Source: Pseudolabrys sp. (GTDB lineage Bacteria > Pseudomonadota > Alphaproteobacteria > Rhizobiales > Xanthobacteraceae). From it: a DNA stretch of 8,002 bases. Position 1 is the stretch's first letter. Every line of letters starts with the position of its first letter. The position numbers were made by a program, and so were the translations under genes. The notes under the pieces were generated by a model. The model made no database searches. It was not told the DNA's origin and saw nothing but the letters and a program-made list of their open reading frames with translations. Shown one piece after another: positions 1 through 6,334 of the stretch. The DNA is taken from positions 1 to 8,002 of the forward strand of contig JAFAQJ010000144.1 of assembly GCA_019246455.1 (NCBI GenBank), given 5' to 3'.

Positions 1-1
1 C

Positions 2-160
2 GGTGTTTATGAATGGGTCGACGAGGGCGGCGCACCTACGTTCGTCATCAACGCGCAGAATTGCGTTCATTGCAAAACGTGCGACATCAAGGACCCGAAT
101 CAAAACATCAATTGGGTGCCGCCGGAGGGTGGCGGTGGGCCGAATTATCCCAATATGTGA
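2..160 (+). CDS. Electron transfer flavoprotein-ubiquinone oxidoreductase, C-terminal fragment
   Basis: This is the last 52 codons of ETF-QO, open at the left edge and ending in TGA at 158-160. The enzyme passes electrons from the electron transfer flavoprotein, loaded by acyl-CoA and other dehydrogenases, to membrane ubiquinone through FAD and a 4Fe-4S cluster. The visible part carries the family's C-terminal ferredoxin-like signature [13 protein letters not shown], with cysteines at visible residues 21, 24 and 27. The fourth cluster ligand of the family lies upstream, outside the window. The tail with [14 protein letters not shown] is typical of the family terminus, so the 3' end looks intact. 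The frame differs from that of the TPR gene downstream. A GTG at 157 overlaps this stop codon, but the TPR gene more likely starts at 328. Identification is firm from the signature alone; nothing can be said about the rest of the protein. Confidence 0.95.
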   Translation, partial: GVYEWVDEGGAPTFVINAQNCVHCKTCDIKDPNQNINWVPPEGGGGPNYPNM

Positions 161-313
161 AGCGCCTGGCCACGATACCGCCACATCAGACCCCTCCAAC
201 TCTCGTTCCGCGCCACGGCCCGCTTGTTGCGGCGCAGCTTCAAAAAGTCCATTCTGCGCAAGTGCCGGCAACGAGGGCGCCAGACGCGCGTCGATCGGCC
301 GTCTCGCCCCACT

Positions 314-330
314 GGAGCTTTAAGCCTGTG
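314..330 (+). promoter_or_regulatory. Ribosome binding site and GTG start deciding the TPR protein start
   Basis: GGAG at 314-317 lies 10 nt before GTG at 328-330. Starting here gives a protein that opens directly with a signal peptide. The reading frame stays open upstream to GTG 157, but those 57 extra codons are Arg/Pro-rich, have no membrane segment and would bury the signal peptide inside the protein. Confidence 0.55.
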
Positions 331-2070
331 ACGCCCTGGAATTTGCCCCGCTTTGCCGGTTGCGCGGCGATTGCCGCAGTTGTGGCCGCGATACCGATCA
401 CGTTGTCGGCGCAGGTGCCGAACCCGCAGGAATTATCGGACATCAGCGTGTCCGGCAGTTATCTCGCCGCGCGCCACGCCGGTCAGCAACGTGAGGCCGG
501 TGCGGCTGCCGCCTATTACCGCGCGGCGCTGCGACTCGATCCGAAGAATTCCTCGCTCCTCGACCGCGCTTTCTTGTCGTTCCTTGTCGATGGCGACGTA
601 GACGAGGCGGTGCGTTATGCCGATCGCGTTTTGCAGAACGACAAGAACGACCGCATCGCACGGCTGGTCGTCGGCGTGCGCGGCCTCAAGCTCAAACAGT
701 ACGCTCCGGCGCGAGTCAACCTCGCGCAATCGATCCGCGGCCCGATCACCGATCTGACGGCTACGCTGCTCAGTGCGTGGTCGCTTTACGGGACGAGCGA
801 CGCTAAGGGCGCAGTGGCGGCGATCGACAAGCTCACTGGCCCGGATTGGTACGCGATCTTCAAGGACCTCCACGCGGGCATGATCCTCGATGCGTCCGGC
901 AACGCGAAGGAGGCCGGTAAACGGCTCGCCAACGCCTACAAGCTCGATTCGTCGGCACTGCGTGTCGTCGAGGCCTATGGCAGCTGGCTGTCGCGCAACC
1001 AGTCGTCGAAAGACGCGCTCGAGGTTTTCGAAGCATTCGACAAAGTGCTGCCGAAGCATCCGCTGGTTATGGCCGCGATGGAGAAGCTCAAAGCTGGCGA
1101 GAAGCTACCGCTGCTGGCCGCCAATCCGCAAGCTGGCGCTGCTGAGACGCTGTACGGTCTCGGCGCCTCGCTCGGTCGCCGCGGTGGGGAAGACCTCGGC
1201 CTCGTCTATCTTCAGCTCTCGCTTTATCTTTCGCCGAGTCACCCGCTCGCGCTGCTGTCGCTCGCCGATCTTTACGAATCGCTCAAGAAGCCGGAGTTCG
1301 CGATCAAGGTGTATGAGCGCGTACCGGCGAACTCACCGCTCCACCGCAACGCGGCGATCCAGATGGCGTCGAATCTCGATAGCCTCGATCGCACGCCGGA
1401 AGCGAAGAAGCAGCTTCAGACGCTGATCGGCGAACATCCCGACGACGGCGAAGCAATCATGGCGCTCGGCAACATTCTGCGCGCGCGCAAGGAATTCAAC
1501 GAATGCGCCGACGTCTATTCCAAGGCGGTCGCCCTCGTTCCACAGCCGACTAAAGCGAATTGGGTGGTCTTCTATTTCCGCGGCATCTGTTACGAGCGTT
1601 CGAAGCAGTGGGATAAGGCCGAAGCAGACCTAAGGAAAGCGCTCGAACTATTTCCGGAACAGCCGCACGTTCTCAACTACCTAGGCTATTCTTGGATCGA
1701 TCAAGGTGTTCATCTCGACGAGGGTATGGACATGATCAAGCGCGCGGTCGCCGCGCGACCCGACGACGGCTACATCGTCGACTCGCTTGGCTGGGCCTAT
1801 TACCGGCTCGGCAACTACGAAGAGGCGACCAAACAACTCGAGCGTGCGATCGAGCTCAAGCCCGAAGACCCCACGATCAACGATCATCTCGGCGATGCCT
1901 ATTGGCGGGTCGGCCGCTCGCTCGAGGCGAATTTCCAGTGGGCGCACGCGCGCGACCTCAAGCCCGATCCGGAAGACCTGCCGAAGATTCTTGACAAGCT
2001 GAAAAACGGTCTCCCTGAAGAAGTGTCCTCGCAGGCGAAAGCCGCGAAGAAGGATCCGAACGGCGGCTGA
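328..2070 (+). CDS. Exported tetratricopeptide-repeat (TPR) protein
   Basis: This is a 580-residue TPR protein from GTG 328. Residues 1-28 form a signal peptide: a short basic start (Arg8), a hydrophobic core from about 11 to 26, and a likely cut after Ala28 (LSA|Q). A periplasmic location is inferred. Cys12 precedes rather than follows the hydrophobic core, so a lipoprotein is unlikely. An N-terminal TPR-like unit covers about 45-72. Degenerate helical repeats fill 90-370, and a clear tandem TPR array runs from about 373 to 548, with consensus Gly/Tyr/Ala patterns and the LDP/LKP-type turns. The C-terminus is charged and probably disordered. TPRs are protein-binding scaffolds; the partner is unknown. 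It ends 6 nt before ispE, so the two are probably cotranscribed. I recall homologs beside ispE in Bradyrhizobium relatives, which suggests a conserved pair, but no shared function is evident. Confidence 0.9.
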   Translation: MTPWNLPRFAGCAAIAAVVAAIPITLSAQVPNPQELSDISVSGSYLAARHAGQQREAGAAAAYYRAALRLDPKNSSLLDRAFLSFLVDGDVDEAVRYADRVLQNDKNDRIARLVVGVRGLKLKQYAPARVNLAQSIRGPITDLTATLLSAWSLYGTSDAKGAVAAIDKLTGPDWYAIFKDLHAGMILDASGNAKEAGKRLANAYKLDSSALRVVEAYGSWLSRNQSSKDALEVFEAFDKVLPKHPLVMAAMEKLKAGEKLPLLAANPQAGAAETLYGLGASLGRRGGEDLGLVYLQLSLYLSPSHPLALLSLADLYESLKKPEFAIKVYERVPANSPLHRNAAIQMASNLDSLDRTPEAKKQLQTLIGEHPDDGEAIMALGNILRARKEFNECADVYSKAVALVPQPTKANWVVFYFRGICYERSKQWDKAEADLRKALELFPEQPHVLNYLGYSWIDQGVHLDEGMDMIKRAVAARPDDGYIVDSLGWAYYRLGNYEEATKQLERAIELKPEDPTINDHLGDAYWRVGRSLEANFQWAHARDLKPDPEDLPKILDKLKNGLPEEVSSQAKAAKKDPNGG

Positions 2071-2076
2071 TCGTCC

Positions 2077-2931
2077 ATGCCGCTTTCCGAGACGGCGCCG
2101 GCCAAGATCAATCTGACGCTGCGGGTCATCGGGCGCCGTTCAGACGGCTATCACACGCTGGAAAGCCTGGTCGCGTTCGCCGACATCGCCGATGAGGTTA
2201 CGCTCGAGCCAGGCGAGGCTACATCACTCGTCGTCGAAGGTGCTTTTGCCGAGCCCAGCGGCCCGACAGCGGACAATCTGGTGATGAAAGCGGCGGACGC
2301 GCTCGCCGCGCAAGTCGGCTCGCTACGGACCGGCCGCTTCCAGTTGCAAAAGAATATTCCGGTGGCGGCCGGTCTCGGCGGCGGTTCATCGGACGCTGCG
2401 GCGGCGCTGCGCCTCCTTGCGGTGTGCAATGGCTTGACGCTCGACGACCCGCGTCTGCTCACCGCGGCCCTTGCGATCGGCGCCGATGTGCCGGTTTGTC
2501 TCGATCCACGCGCGAAAGTGATGCGCGGCGTGGGCGAGCAGTTGTCGCCACCCGTTGCAATTCCAAAAATGGCCGCTGTGCTAATCAATCCGGGCGTCGC
2601 CGCCGCGACCAAGGATGTGTTCGCCGCGTTCGACCGCCGCTATGCGAGTTCGGTCGCAATTGACGAAATTCCGCCGGGCCGGGAGCCATTCATCGAATGG
2701 CTTGCCGGAATGCATAACGACCTGACCGAAGCAGCAGCGACCCGTGCGCCGGTTATTCGTCAGGTACTGACCGCTTTGTCGGCTCAGATCGACTGCCGTC
2801 TGGCCCGGATGTCAGGTTCAGGCGCGACTTGTTTTGCTCTGTTCGATGGCGGCGATGAAGCCAGATATGCCGCAGAGCGATTGCAAGCTGCGCACCGGTC
2901 GTGGTGGGTTCGCGCGACAACTTTGAACTAA
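2077..2931 (+). CDS. ispE: 4-diphosphocytidyl-2-C-methyl-D-erythritol kinase
   Basis: IspE phosphorylates the 2-hydroxyl of CDP-methylerythritol with ATP in the cytoplasmic MEP pathway to IPP and DMAPP. The 284-aa length is normal for the family. All GHMP-kinase landmarks are present: PAKINLTL at 8-15 with Lys10, DGYH at 23-26 with His26, the ATP-binding glycine loop PVAAGLGGGSSDAAAAL at 95-111, the catalytic-type Asp137 in GADVPV, and the C-terminal MSGSGAT at 245-251. It looks fully functional. ATG 2077 lies 6 nt after the TPR stop and gives the expected short N-terminus ahead of PAKINL. No strong Shine-Dalgarno is visible, so translation may be coupled to the TPR gene. The 3' end overlaps the end of the convergent polyprenyl diphosphate synthase gene by 4 nt. 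Both enzymes serve isoprenoid synthesis: IspE upstream in precursor supply, the synthase downstream in chain assembly. Confidence 0.97.
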   Translation: MPLSETAPAKINLTLRVIGRRSDGYHTLESLVAFADIADEVTLEPGEATSLVVEGAFAEPSGPTADNLVMKAADALAAQVGSLRTGRFQLQKNIPVAAGLGGGSSDAAAALRLLAVCNGLTLDDPRLLTAALAIGADVPVCLDPRAKVMRGVGEQLSPPVAIPKMAAVLINPGVAAATKDVFAAFDRRYASSVAIDEIPPGREPFIEWLAGMHNDLTEAAATRAPVIRQVLTALSAQIDCRLARMSGSGATCFALFDGGDEARYAAERLQAAHRSWWVRATTLN

Positions 2932-3950
2932 TGGCTGCGGCCGACGGCGAAATCAACCGCGTCTTCGAGCGCCTTCCTGATCGGCGTATCGGGCGCAAGC
3001 GCTAGCGCTTCTTTGGCGATTTCGCCGTAATGATGCGCCCGGCCGACCGTGTCTTCGATGGCGCGGTGTTTTACCATCAGCGAGATGGCGCGATCGAGAT
3101 CGGTGTCGGTGATCTCATTGTGAACCAGCGTACGGTTCCAGAACTCGCGTTCGGTTTCCGAACCTCGCCGGAACGACAAGACGATCGGCAAAGTGATTTT
3201 GCCTTCGCGGAAATCGTCGCCGACATTCTTACCGAGCTTGGCGGCCTTGCCGCTATAGTCCAGCGCGTCGTCAATTAGCTGGAACGCGATGCCGAGGTTC
3301 ATACCATAGGAGCGGCAGGCGGCTTGCTCCGCTTTCGGCCGCCCGGCGAGCACCGGACCGACTTCACATGCCGCGGCAAACAGCTCGGCGGTCTTGGCTC
3401 GGATCACAGCGAGGTATTCATCCTCGGTCGTCGCGGTATTTTTAGCGGCGGCGAGTTGCATCACCTCGCCTTCGGCGATCACCGCGGCAGCCGAAGACAG
3501 GATGTCGAGCGCGTGCAAATTGCCCACCTCGACCATCATCTTGAAGGCCTGTCCGAGCAGGAAGTCGCCAACGAGAACGCTGGCTTCATTGCCCCACAGC
3601 ATCCGCGCCGCGAGCTTGCCGCGCCGCATGTCGCTTTCATCGACCACGTCGTCGTGCAGCAAGGTGGCCGTGTGCATGAATTCGACGGCGGCGGCGAGCT
3701 TGATGTGCCCGTCGCCCGGATAATTGGAGAGTTGAGCCATTGCCACGGTGAGCATTGGCCGTAGCCGCTTGCCGCCCGAGGAGATCAGGTGACTTGCGAC
3801 CTCAGGAATCATCGTCACTTCAGAGCCCGTCCGCTCCAAGATCGTCGCATTCACCCGGCCCATGTCCGGGGCGACTTGCTCGACCAAACGCTCGATCGGG
3901 GACGACGGGGTTTCGAAGGGAACGACGACGGCCAAAGGACTTCTCCGCAC
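2928..3950 (-). CDS. Long-chain all-trans polyprenyl diphosphate synthase (octaprenyl/decaprenyl type)
   Basis: This 340-aa trans-prenyltransferase adds IPP units to an allylic diphosphate to build the side chain of ubiquinone. Visible motifs are GGKRLRP (59-65, IPP binding), the first Asp-rich motif DDVVD (100-104) in LLHDDVVDESDMRRGK, Lys186-Thr187, FQLIDDALDY with the second Asp-rich motif (227-231), and GDDFREGK (244-251). Ala95 and Thr96 lie 5 and 4 residues before the first Asp motif. Small residues there leave the product pocket open and fit a long-chain synthase. A Q10 tail is likely for an alphaproteobacterium, but chain length cannot be read from sequence. Two starts have good ribosome sites: GTG 3950 (GGAG 5 nt away) and TTG 3935 (GGAGAA 5 nt away), the latter giving 335 aa beginning MAVVVPFE, which I recall as the usual start in relatives. 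The gene is convergent with ispE and divergent from the glycosyltransferase. Confidence 0.95.
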   Translation of the reverse strand: MRRSPLAVVVPFETPSSPIERLVEQVAPDMGRVNATILERTGSEVTMIPEVASHLISSGGKRLRPMLTVAMAQLSNYPGDGHIKLAAAVEFMHTATLLHDDVVDESDMRRGKLAARMLWGNEASVLVGDFLLGQAFKMMVEVGNLHALDILSSAAAVIAEGEVMQLAAAKNTATTEDEYLAVIRAKTAELFAAACEVGPVLAGRPKAEQAACRSYGMNLGIAFQLIDDALDYSGKAAKLGKNVGDDFREGKITLPIVLSFRRGSETEREFWNRTLVHNEITDTDLDRAISLMVKHRAIEDTVGRAHHYGEIAKEALALAPDTPIRKALEDAVDFAVGRSH

Positions 3951-3959
3951 TCAAGCTCC
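3933..3959 (-). promoter_or_regulatory. Two stacked ribosome binding sites at the polyprenyl synthase start
   Basis: Read on the minus strand, GGAG (3959-3956) is followed after 5 nt by GTG (3950-3948). Inside the coding start, GGAGAA (3946-3941) is followed after 5 nt by TTG (3935-3933), in the same frame. Both spacings suit initiation, so the true start cannot be decided from this sequence alone. Confidence 0.5.
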
Positions 3960-4025
3960 GGCGCGAGCATAGAAACGCACCTGCGAACCGGCAAGGGCGA
4001 ATGCCATGCCATTCTGCGCTAACAT
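3951..4025 (-). other. Possible 24-codon upstream ORF ahead of the polyprenyl synthase
   Basis: On the minus strand, ATG at 4025-4023 opens a 24-codon reading frame that ends in TGA at 3953-3951, directly abutting the GTG start of the polyprenyl synthase. A GAGGT (4033-4029) sits 3 nt before the ATG, a usable though close ribosome site. The peptide starts MLAQNGMAFALAGSQ and shows no recognisable motif. It could be a leader that couples translation to the synthase or simply 5' untranslated sequence with a chance ORF. It lies in the 108-bp space between divergent genes. I give it low confidence because such short ORFs arise easily by chance. Confidence 0.25.
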
Positions 4026-4058
4026 GACACCTCGGATTCGACGCGGCTTGGGGAATAA

Positions 4059-5054
4059 ATGCGCAAAGCGGCTCGACGCAATATCGCGGCAAGAACGACG
4101 AAGCCGGAAGGCTTCGGCGGCCATACCGTCGCGGTGCTGGTGCCTTGTTACAACGAACAATTGGCGATCGGCAAAGTAGTGCTCGATTTCCGGACGCAAC
4201 TGCCGGGGGCCGCGGTGTTCGTGTTCGACAACAATTCCACCGACGATAGTGTCGCGAAAGCACGGGCTGCTGGCGCCGAGGTTTTTCGTGAACTGCGCCA
4301 GGGAAAAGGCCATGTCGTGCGACGAATGTTCACCGACATCGAGGCGGACATCTATGTGCTAGTCGATGGCGATGCGACCTACGATGCACCAAGCGTCCGC
4401 GTCATGATCAAGAGACTACTCGATGAGCGGCTCGACATGGTGGTGGGCGCGCGGATGGGCGGCGAAGCGGCCGCGTATCGGGCGGGACACCGCACCGGCA
4501 ACTGGCTGCTGACGTCCTTTGTTACACAGGTGTTCGGCCCCACCTTCACCGACATGCTGTCGGGGTATCGGGTGTTATCGCGGCGCTTCGTCAAATCCTT
4601 CCCGGTATTGTCGGGCGGCTTCGAGATCGAAACCGAGCTGACGGTACATGCGCTCGAGCTTAGTCTTCCCGCCGTGGAGGTGCCCACACCTTATTATGCG
4701 CGGATCGAAGGGTCGGCCTCAAAGCTCAACACATGGAGCGACGGTTTTCGTATTCTTTTCACGGTGCTCAAGCTCTATCGGACCGAACGTCCATTGCCGT
4801 TTTTCGGGGCGATCGGGATTGCGTTAGCCGCGATTTCGGTCGGGCTCGCGATTCCGATCATCGCCACGTATTTTGAAACGGGTCTCGTGCCGCGCTTGCC
4901 GACAGCCGTGTTATCTATGGGTCTTATGATGCTCGCTTTTCTCTCCGCAACGTGCGGGTTGATCCTCGACACGGTGACGCGGGGTCGGCGCGAGATGAAG
5001 CTGTTCGCTTACCTCGCTCAGCGAGCTCCCGGCGAAGAAAGACGGCTGCGCTAA
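4059..5054 (+). CDS. Membrane-anchored family 2 glycosyltransferase (DPM1/GtrB-like)
   Basis: This 331-aa GT-A-fold glycosyltransferase of family 2 probably moves a sugar from a nucleotide donor to a lipid or polyprenyl-phosphate acceptor at the inner face of the membrane. Visible motifs are VLVPCYNEQ (26-33, donor-site start), FDNNSTDDS (57-64), the metal-binding DGD (103-105) in VLVDGDATYDA, FTDMLSGYRVLSRRF (163-177) and GFEIETEL (187-194). Two C-terminal membrane helices at about 247-272 and 282-304 anchor it, followed by a basic tail. ATG 4059 has GGGGA 4 nt upstream. The DUF2007 gene starts 1 nt after its stop, so the two are probably one transcript. The DPM1/GtrB-like layout is seen; sugar and acceptor are unknown. 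Sitting back to back with a polyprenyl synthase is suggestive, but that enzyme's product is more likely for quinone. Confidence 0.88.
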   Translation: MRKAARRNIAARTTKPEGFGGHTVAVLVPCYNEQLAIGKVVLDFRTQLPGAAVFVFDNNSTDDSVAKARAAGAEVFRELRQGKGHVVRRMFTDIEADIYVLVDGDATYDAPSVRVMIKRLLDERLDMVVGARMGGEAAAYRAGHRTGNWLLTSFVTQVFGPTFTDMLSGYRVLSRRFVKSFPVLSGGFEIETELTVHALELSLPAVEVPTPYYARIEGSASKLNTWSDGFRILFTVLKLYRTERPLPFFGAIGIALAAISVGLAIPIIATYFETGLVPRLPTAVLSMGLMMLAFLSATCGLILDTVTRGRREMKLFAYLAQRAPGEERRLR

Positions 5055-5055
5055 C

Positions 5056-5286
5056 ATGCGCGAATTGGTCCGGACCAACAATGCAGTTTTGGTATCGGCG
5101 GTTGGCGCCTTGCTCGATGGCGCCCAGATACATCATATCGTGCTCGACCAGAACATGAGCGTGCTCGAAGGTTCGCTCGGCATCTTACCGCGGCGCATTC
5201 TGGTGCCGGACGCAGATGTCGATGATGCCCGCCGGGTTTTGATCGATGCGGGGCTTGGCCACGAATTGCGACTCGATGGCGCCTGA
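5056..5286 (+). CDS. DUF2007 family protein (putative signal-transducing protein)
   Basis: This is a 76-aa soluble protein of the DUF2007 family, whose fold is related to the PII (GlnB-like) ferredoxin-like fold. No biochemical function is firmly established. The family pattern is clear: a first strand with RTNNAVLVSAVGALLDGA, then IHHIVLDQNMSVLEG, then the RRILVPDADVDDARRVL strand-helix and a short tail. The length matches the family, so it appears complete. ATG 5056 follows the glycosyltransferase stop by 1 nt, and only a weak purine-rich site precedes it, which points to translational coupling. Its end overlaps the methyltransferase start by 11 nt. I recall this protein directly upstream of the methyltransferase in Bradyrhizobium relatives, so a link to the methyltransferase is more likely than one to the glycosyltransferase. 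No membrane segment or cysteine pair is present. Confidence 0.85.
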   Translation: MRELVRTNNAVLVSAVGALLDGAQIHHIVLDQNMSVLEGSLGILPRRILVPDADVDDARRVLIDAGLGHELRLDGA

Positions 5287-6019
5287 CTCGGACGTGACAC
5301 AAGATGCCGTGCTCGGCGGCCGGCTGCAGTTGCGGCAACTCAAGCGGGGGCATCGTGTCGGGCATGACGCGATCCTGCTTGCGGCGGCAACGCCTTTAGA
5401 GCCGGGCGAACATGCCGTGGATCTCGGCGCGGGCGTTGGTGGCGCCGGGCTTGCGCTCGCGATCCGTAACAGCGCGGCGCACGTTTCGCTCGTTGAAATC
5501 GATCCCACGCTCTGTACGCTTGCGCGCGACAATGTCGTACTAAACGGTCTCGACCGTCGTGTCGACGTCATTCAACAGGAGGCGGCCGCATGTAGCCTGT
5601 CTGAGGTGGATCGCGTGTTGATGAATCCCCCCTTCAATGATCCGGCACGTGCGCAATCCTCGCCCGATCCCGGGCGCCGGCTCGCTCACGTCGCGCGCAA
5701 GGATACGCTCGCAGTCTGGGTTGGCGCGGCGTCGCGGATGCTGAAATCCGGTGGAACATTGTCCATGGTCTGGCGGGCTGACGGTCTTGCAGAAATCGAA
5801 GCCGAGCTTGGTGCGGGATTCGGCGATCTGCGAATCCTTCCGATCAAACCACGCGAGGACGTAATTCCGATTCGCGTGCTGGTCCGCGCGCGCAAAGATG
5901 CGGCGCCCGAACGAATGTTATTAAACAGTTTGATCCTGAACGGCCCGGACGGCCGCCCGTCACCGGCCGCCGAGGCTATTCTTCGCGAAGGAGATACTTT
6001 GCCGCTGGCTGATTCTTGA
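5276..6019 (+). CDS. TrmN6/YfiC-like N6-adenine methyltransferase
   Basis: This is a class I SAM-dependent methyltransferase of 247 aa, most like the tRNA1(Val) (adenine37-N6)-methyltransferase group (COG4123). The N-terminal QLKRGHRVGHDAILLAA (21-37) matches the family's substrate-side start. DLGAGVGGAGL (49-59) is the SAM-binding loop, VEID (73-76) the acidic residue for the SAM ribose, and MNPPFND (116-122) the N-PP-F catalytic motif of N6-adenine methyltransferases. Activity on RNA adenine is inferred; tRNA1(Val) itself is not proven. ATG 5276, 11 nt inside the DUF2007 gene, gives the expected length and a start close to VLGGRLQL. ATG 5246 would add 10 residues but has no better ribosome site. 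The protein is soluble, apparently complete, and the last gene of the 4059-6019 run. No clear terminator hairpin follows it. Confidence 0.9.
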   Translation: MAPDSDVTQDAVLGGRLQLRQLKRGHRVGHDAILLAAATPLEPGEHAVDLGAGVGGAGLALAIRNSAAHVSLVEIDPTLCTLARDNVVLNGLDRRVDVIQQEAAACSLSEVDRVLMNPPFNDPARAQSSPDPGRRLAHVARKDTLAVWVGAASRMLKSGGTLSMVWRADGLAEIEAELGAGFGDLRILPIKPREDVIPIRVLVRARKDAAPERMLLNSLILNGPDGRPSPAAEAILREGDTLPLADS

Positions 6020-6048
6020 TCATGCCGCGACCACGCAACGACACATGC

Positions 6049-6195
6049 CTACGATTTGCGCCGGGCCGGCACCAATTCGCGCCAGCGCCTGATGGCGAAC
6101 TGCCCCTTCACGCGCGCCAAAAATTCCTTGCTCAGGTGCGAAAGCCCGATAATGGCCGCGATCAGGAGGAACAGCATTGTCAGCTTTGGATCCAT
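6049..6195 (-). CDS. Small single-span membrane protein, function unknown
   Basis: This 48-aa ORF runs from ATG 6195 to TAG 6049. Residues 1-4 (MDPK) are polar, about 5-20 form one hydrophobic helix (LTMLFLLIAAIIGLSH), and 21-48 are basic and rich in Arg/Lys, ending ARRKS. By the positive-inside rule the C-terminal tail would lie in the cytoplasm and the N-terminus outside. Only a weak purine site (GAAAG) precedes the ATG. The gene fills the gap between the methyltransferase stop and the divergent S49 peptidase gene. I believe I have seen similar short proteins at this spot in Bradyrhizobium relatives, but cannot verify it. No function is recognisable. A membrane peptide next to an S49 peptidase could be a partner or substrate, which is speculation. 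Confidence 0.6.
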   Translation of the reverse strand: MDPKLTMLFLLIAAIIGLSHLSKEFLARVKGQFAIRRWRELVPARRKS

Positions 6196-6230
6196 GTCAT
6201 TGCTTTCAGTTGGCCGTCGCCGTTGACGGC

Positions 6231-6251
6231 GCCTTGTGCAATGCACAAAGC
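6231..6251. promoter_or_regulatory. Near-perfect dyad in the divergent intergenic region (candidate operator)
   Basis: TTGTGCA (6234-6240), a single A (6241) and TGCACAA (6242-6248) form a perfect 7-1-7 inverted repeat. With one mismatch (6233/6249) the arms extend to 10 bp by the pairs 6232/6250 and 6231/6251. It lies between the divergent small membrane protein and S49 peptidase genes, 36 bp from the former and 84 bp from the latter. The size and symmetry suit a homodimeric repressor. No promoter boxes could be placed with confidence around it. Confidence 0.4.
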
Positions 6252-6305
6252 ATGCCAAGGGTAAAAAATAGGCAAACGAATCGAGGACGTTAGAGGTACT
6301 TGCCG

Positions 6306-6326
6306 ATGTCATCCCCGAGGCCGTAA
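6306..6326 (+). other. Possible six-codon mini-ORF in the S49 peptidase leader
   Basis: AGAGGT (6292-6297) lies 8 nt before ATG 6306, which reads MSSPRP and stops at TAA 6324-6326, 8 nt before the peptidase ATG at 6335. The mini-ORF has a better ribosome site than the peptidase start itself, so ribosomes may load here and reinitiate downstream. It may also be chance. Confidence 0.2.
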
Positions 6327-6334
6327 CTGCTGCC

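Noticed and set aside
161..327. 167-bp gap examined for promoter or small RNA gene
   Set aside because: Only poor matches to -35/-10 boxes were seen and no stable hairpin followed by T residues, so nothing was called.
433..1059. Long minus-strand open frame of 208 codons inside the TPR gene
   Set aside because: It is antisense to clear TPR coding sequence. The predicted protein is Arg-rich with no motif, as expected for a shadow frame in GC-rich DNA.
890..1426. Plus-strand open frame of 178 codons in another frame of the TPR gene
   Set aside because: The product is Arg/Ser-rich and low in complexity, an out-of-frame reading of the repeats.
3324..3764. Plus-strand open frame of 146 codons opposite the polyprenyl synthase
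   Set aside because: It is antisense to conserved motifs of the synthase and has no protein-like features or ribosome site.
3951..4313. Minus-strand open frame of 120 codons upstream of the polyprenyl synthase
   Set aside because: Most of it is antisense to the glycosyltransferase motifs. Only its last 24 codons lie in intergenic DNA, and these are listed separately as a possible uORF.
6213..6230. Hairpin GCCGTC / GACGGC with 6-nt loop as a terminator
   Set aside because: No T-rich run follows on either strand, and it lies at the start rather than the end of genes. It may be part of a 5' leader or chance.
6016..6264. Plus-strand open frame of 82 codons after the methyltransferase
   Set aside because: It overlaps the more convincing small membrane protein on the other strand and has no hydrophobic or domain pattern.
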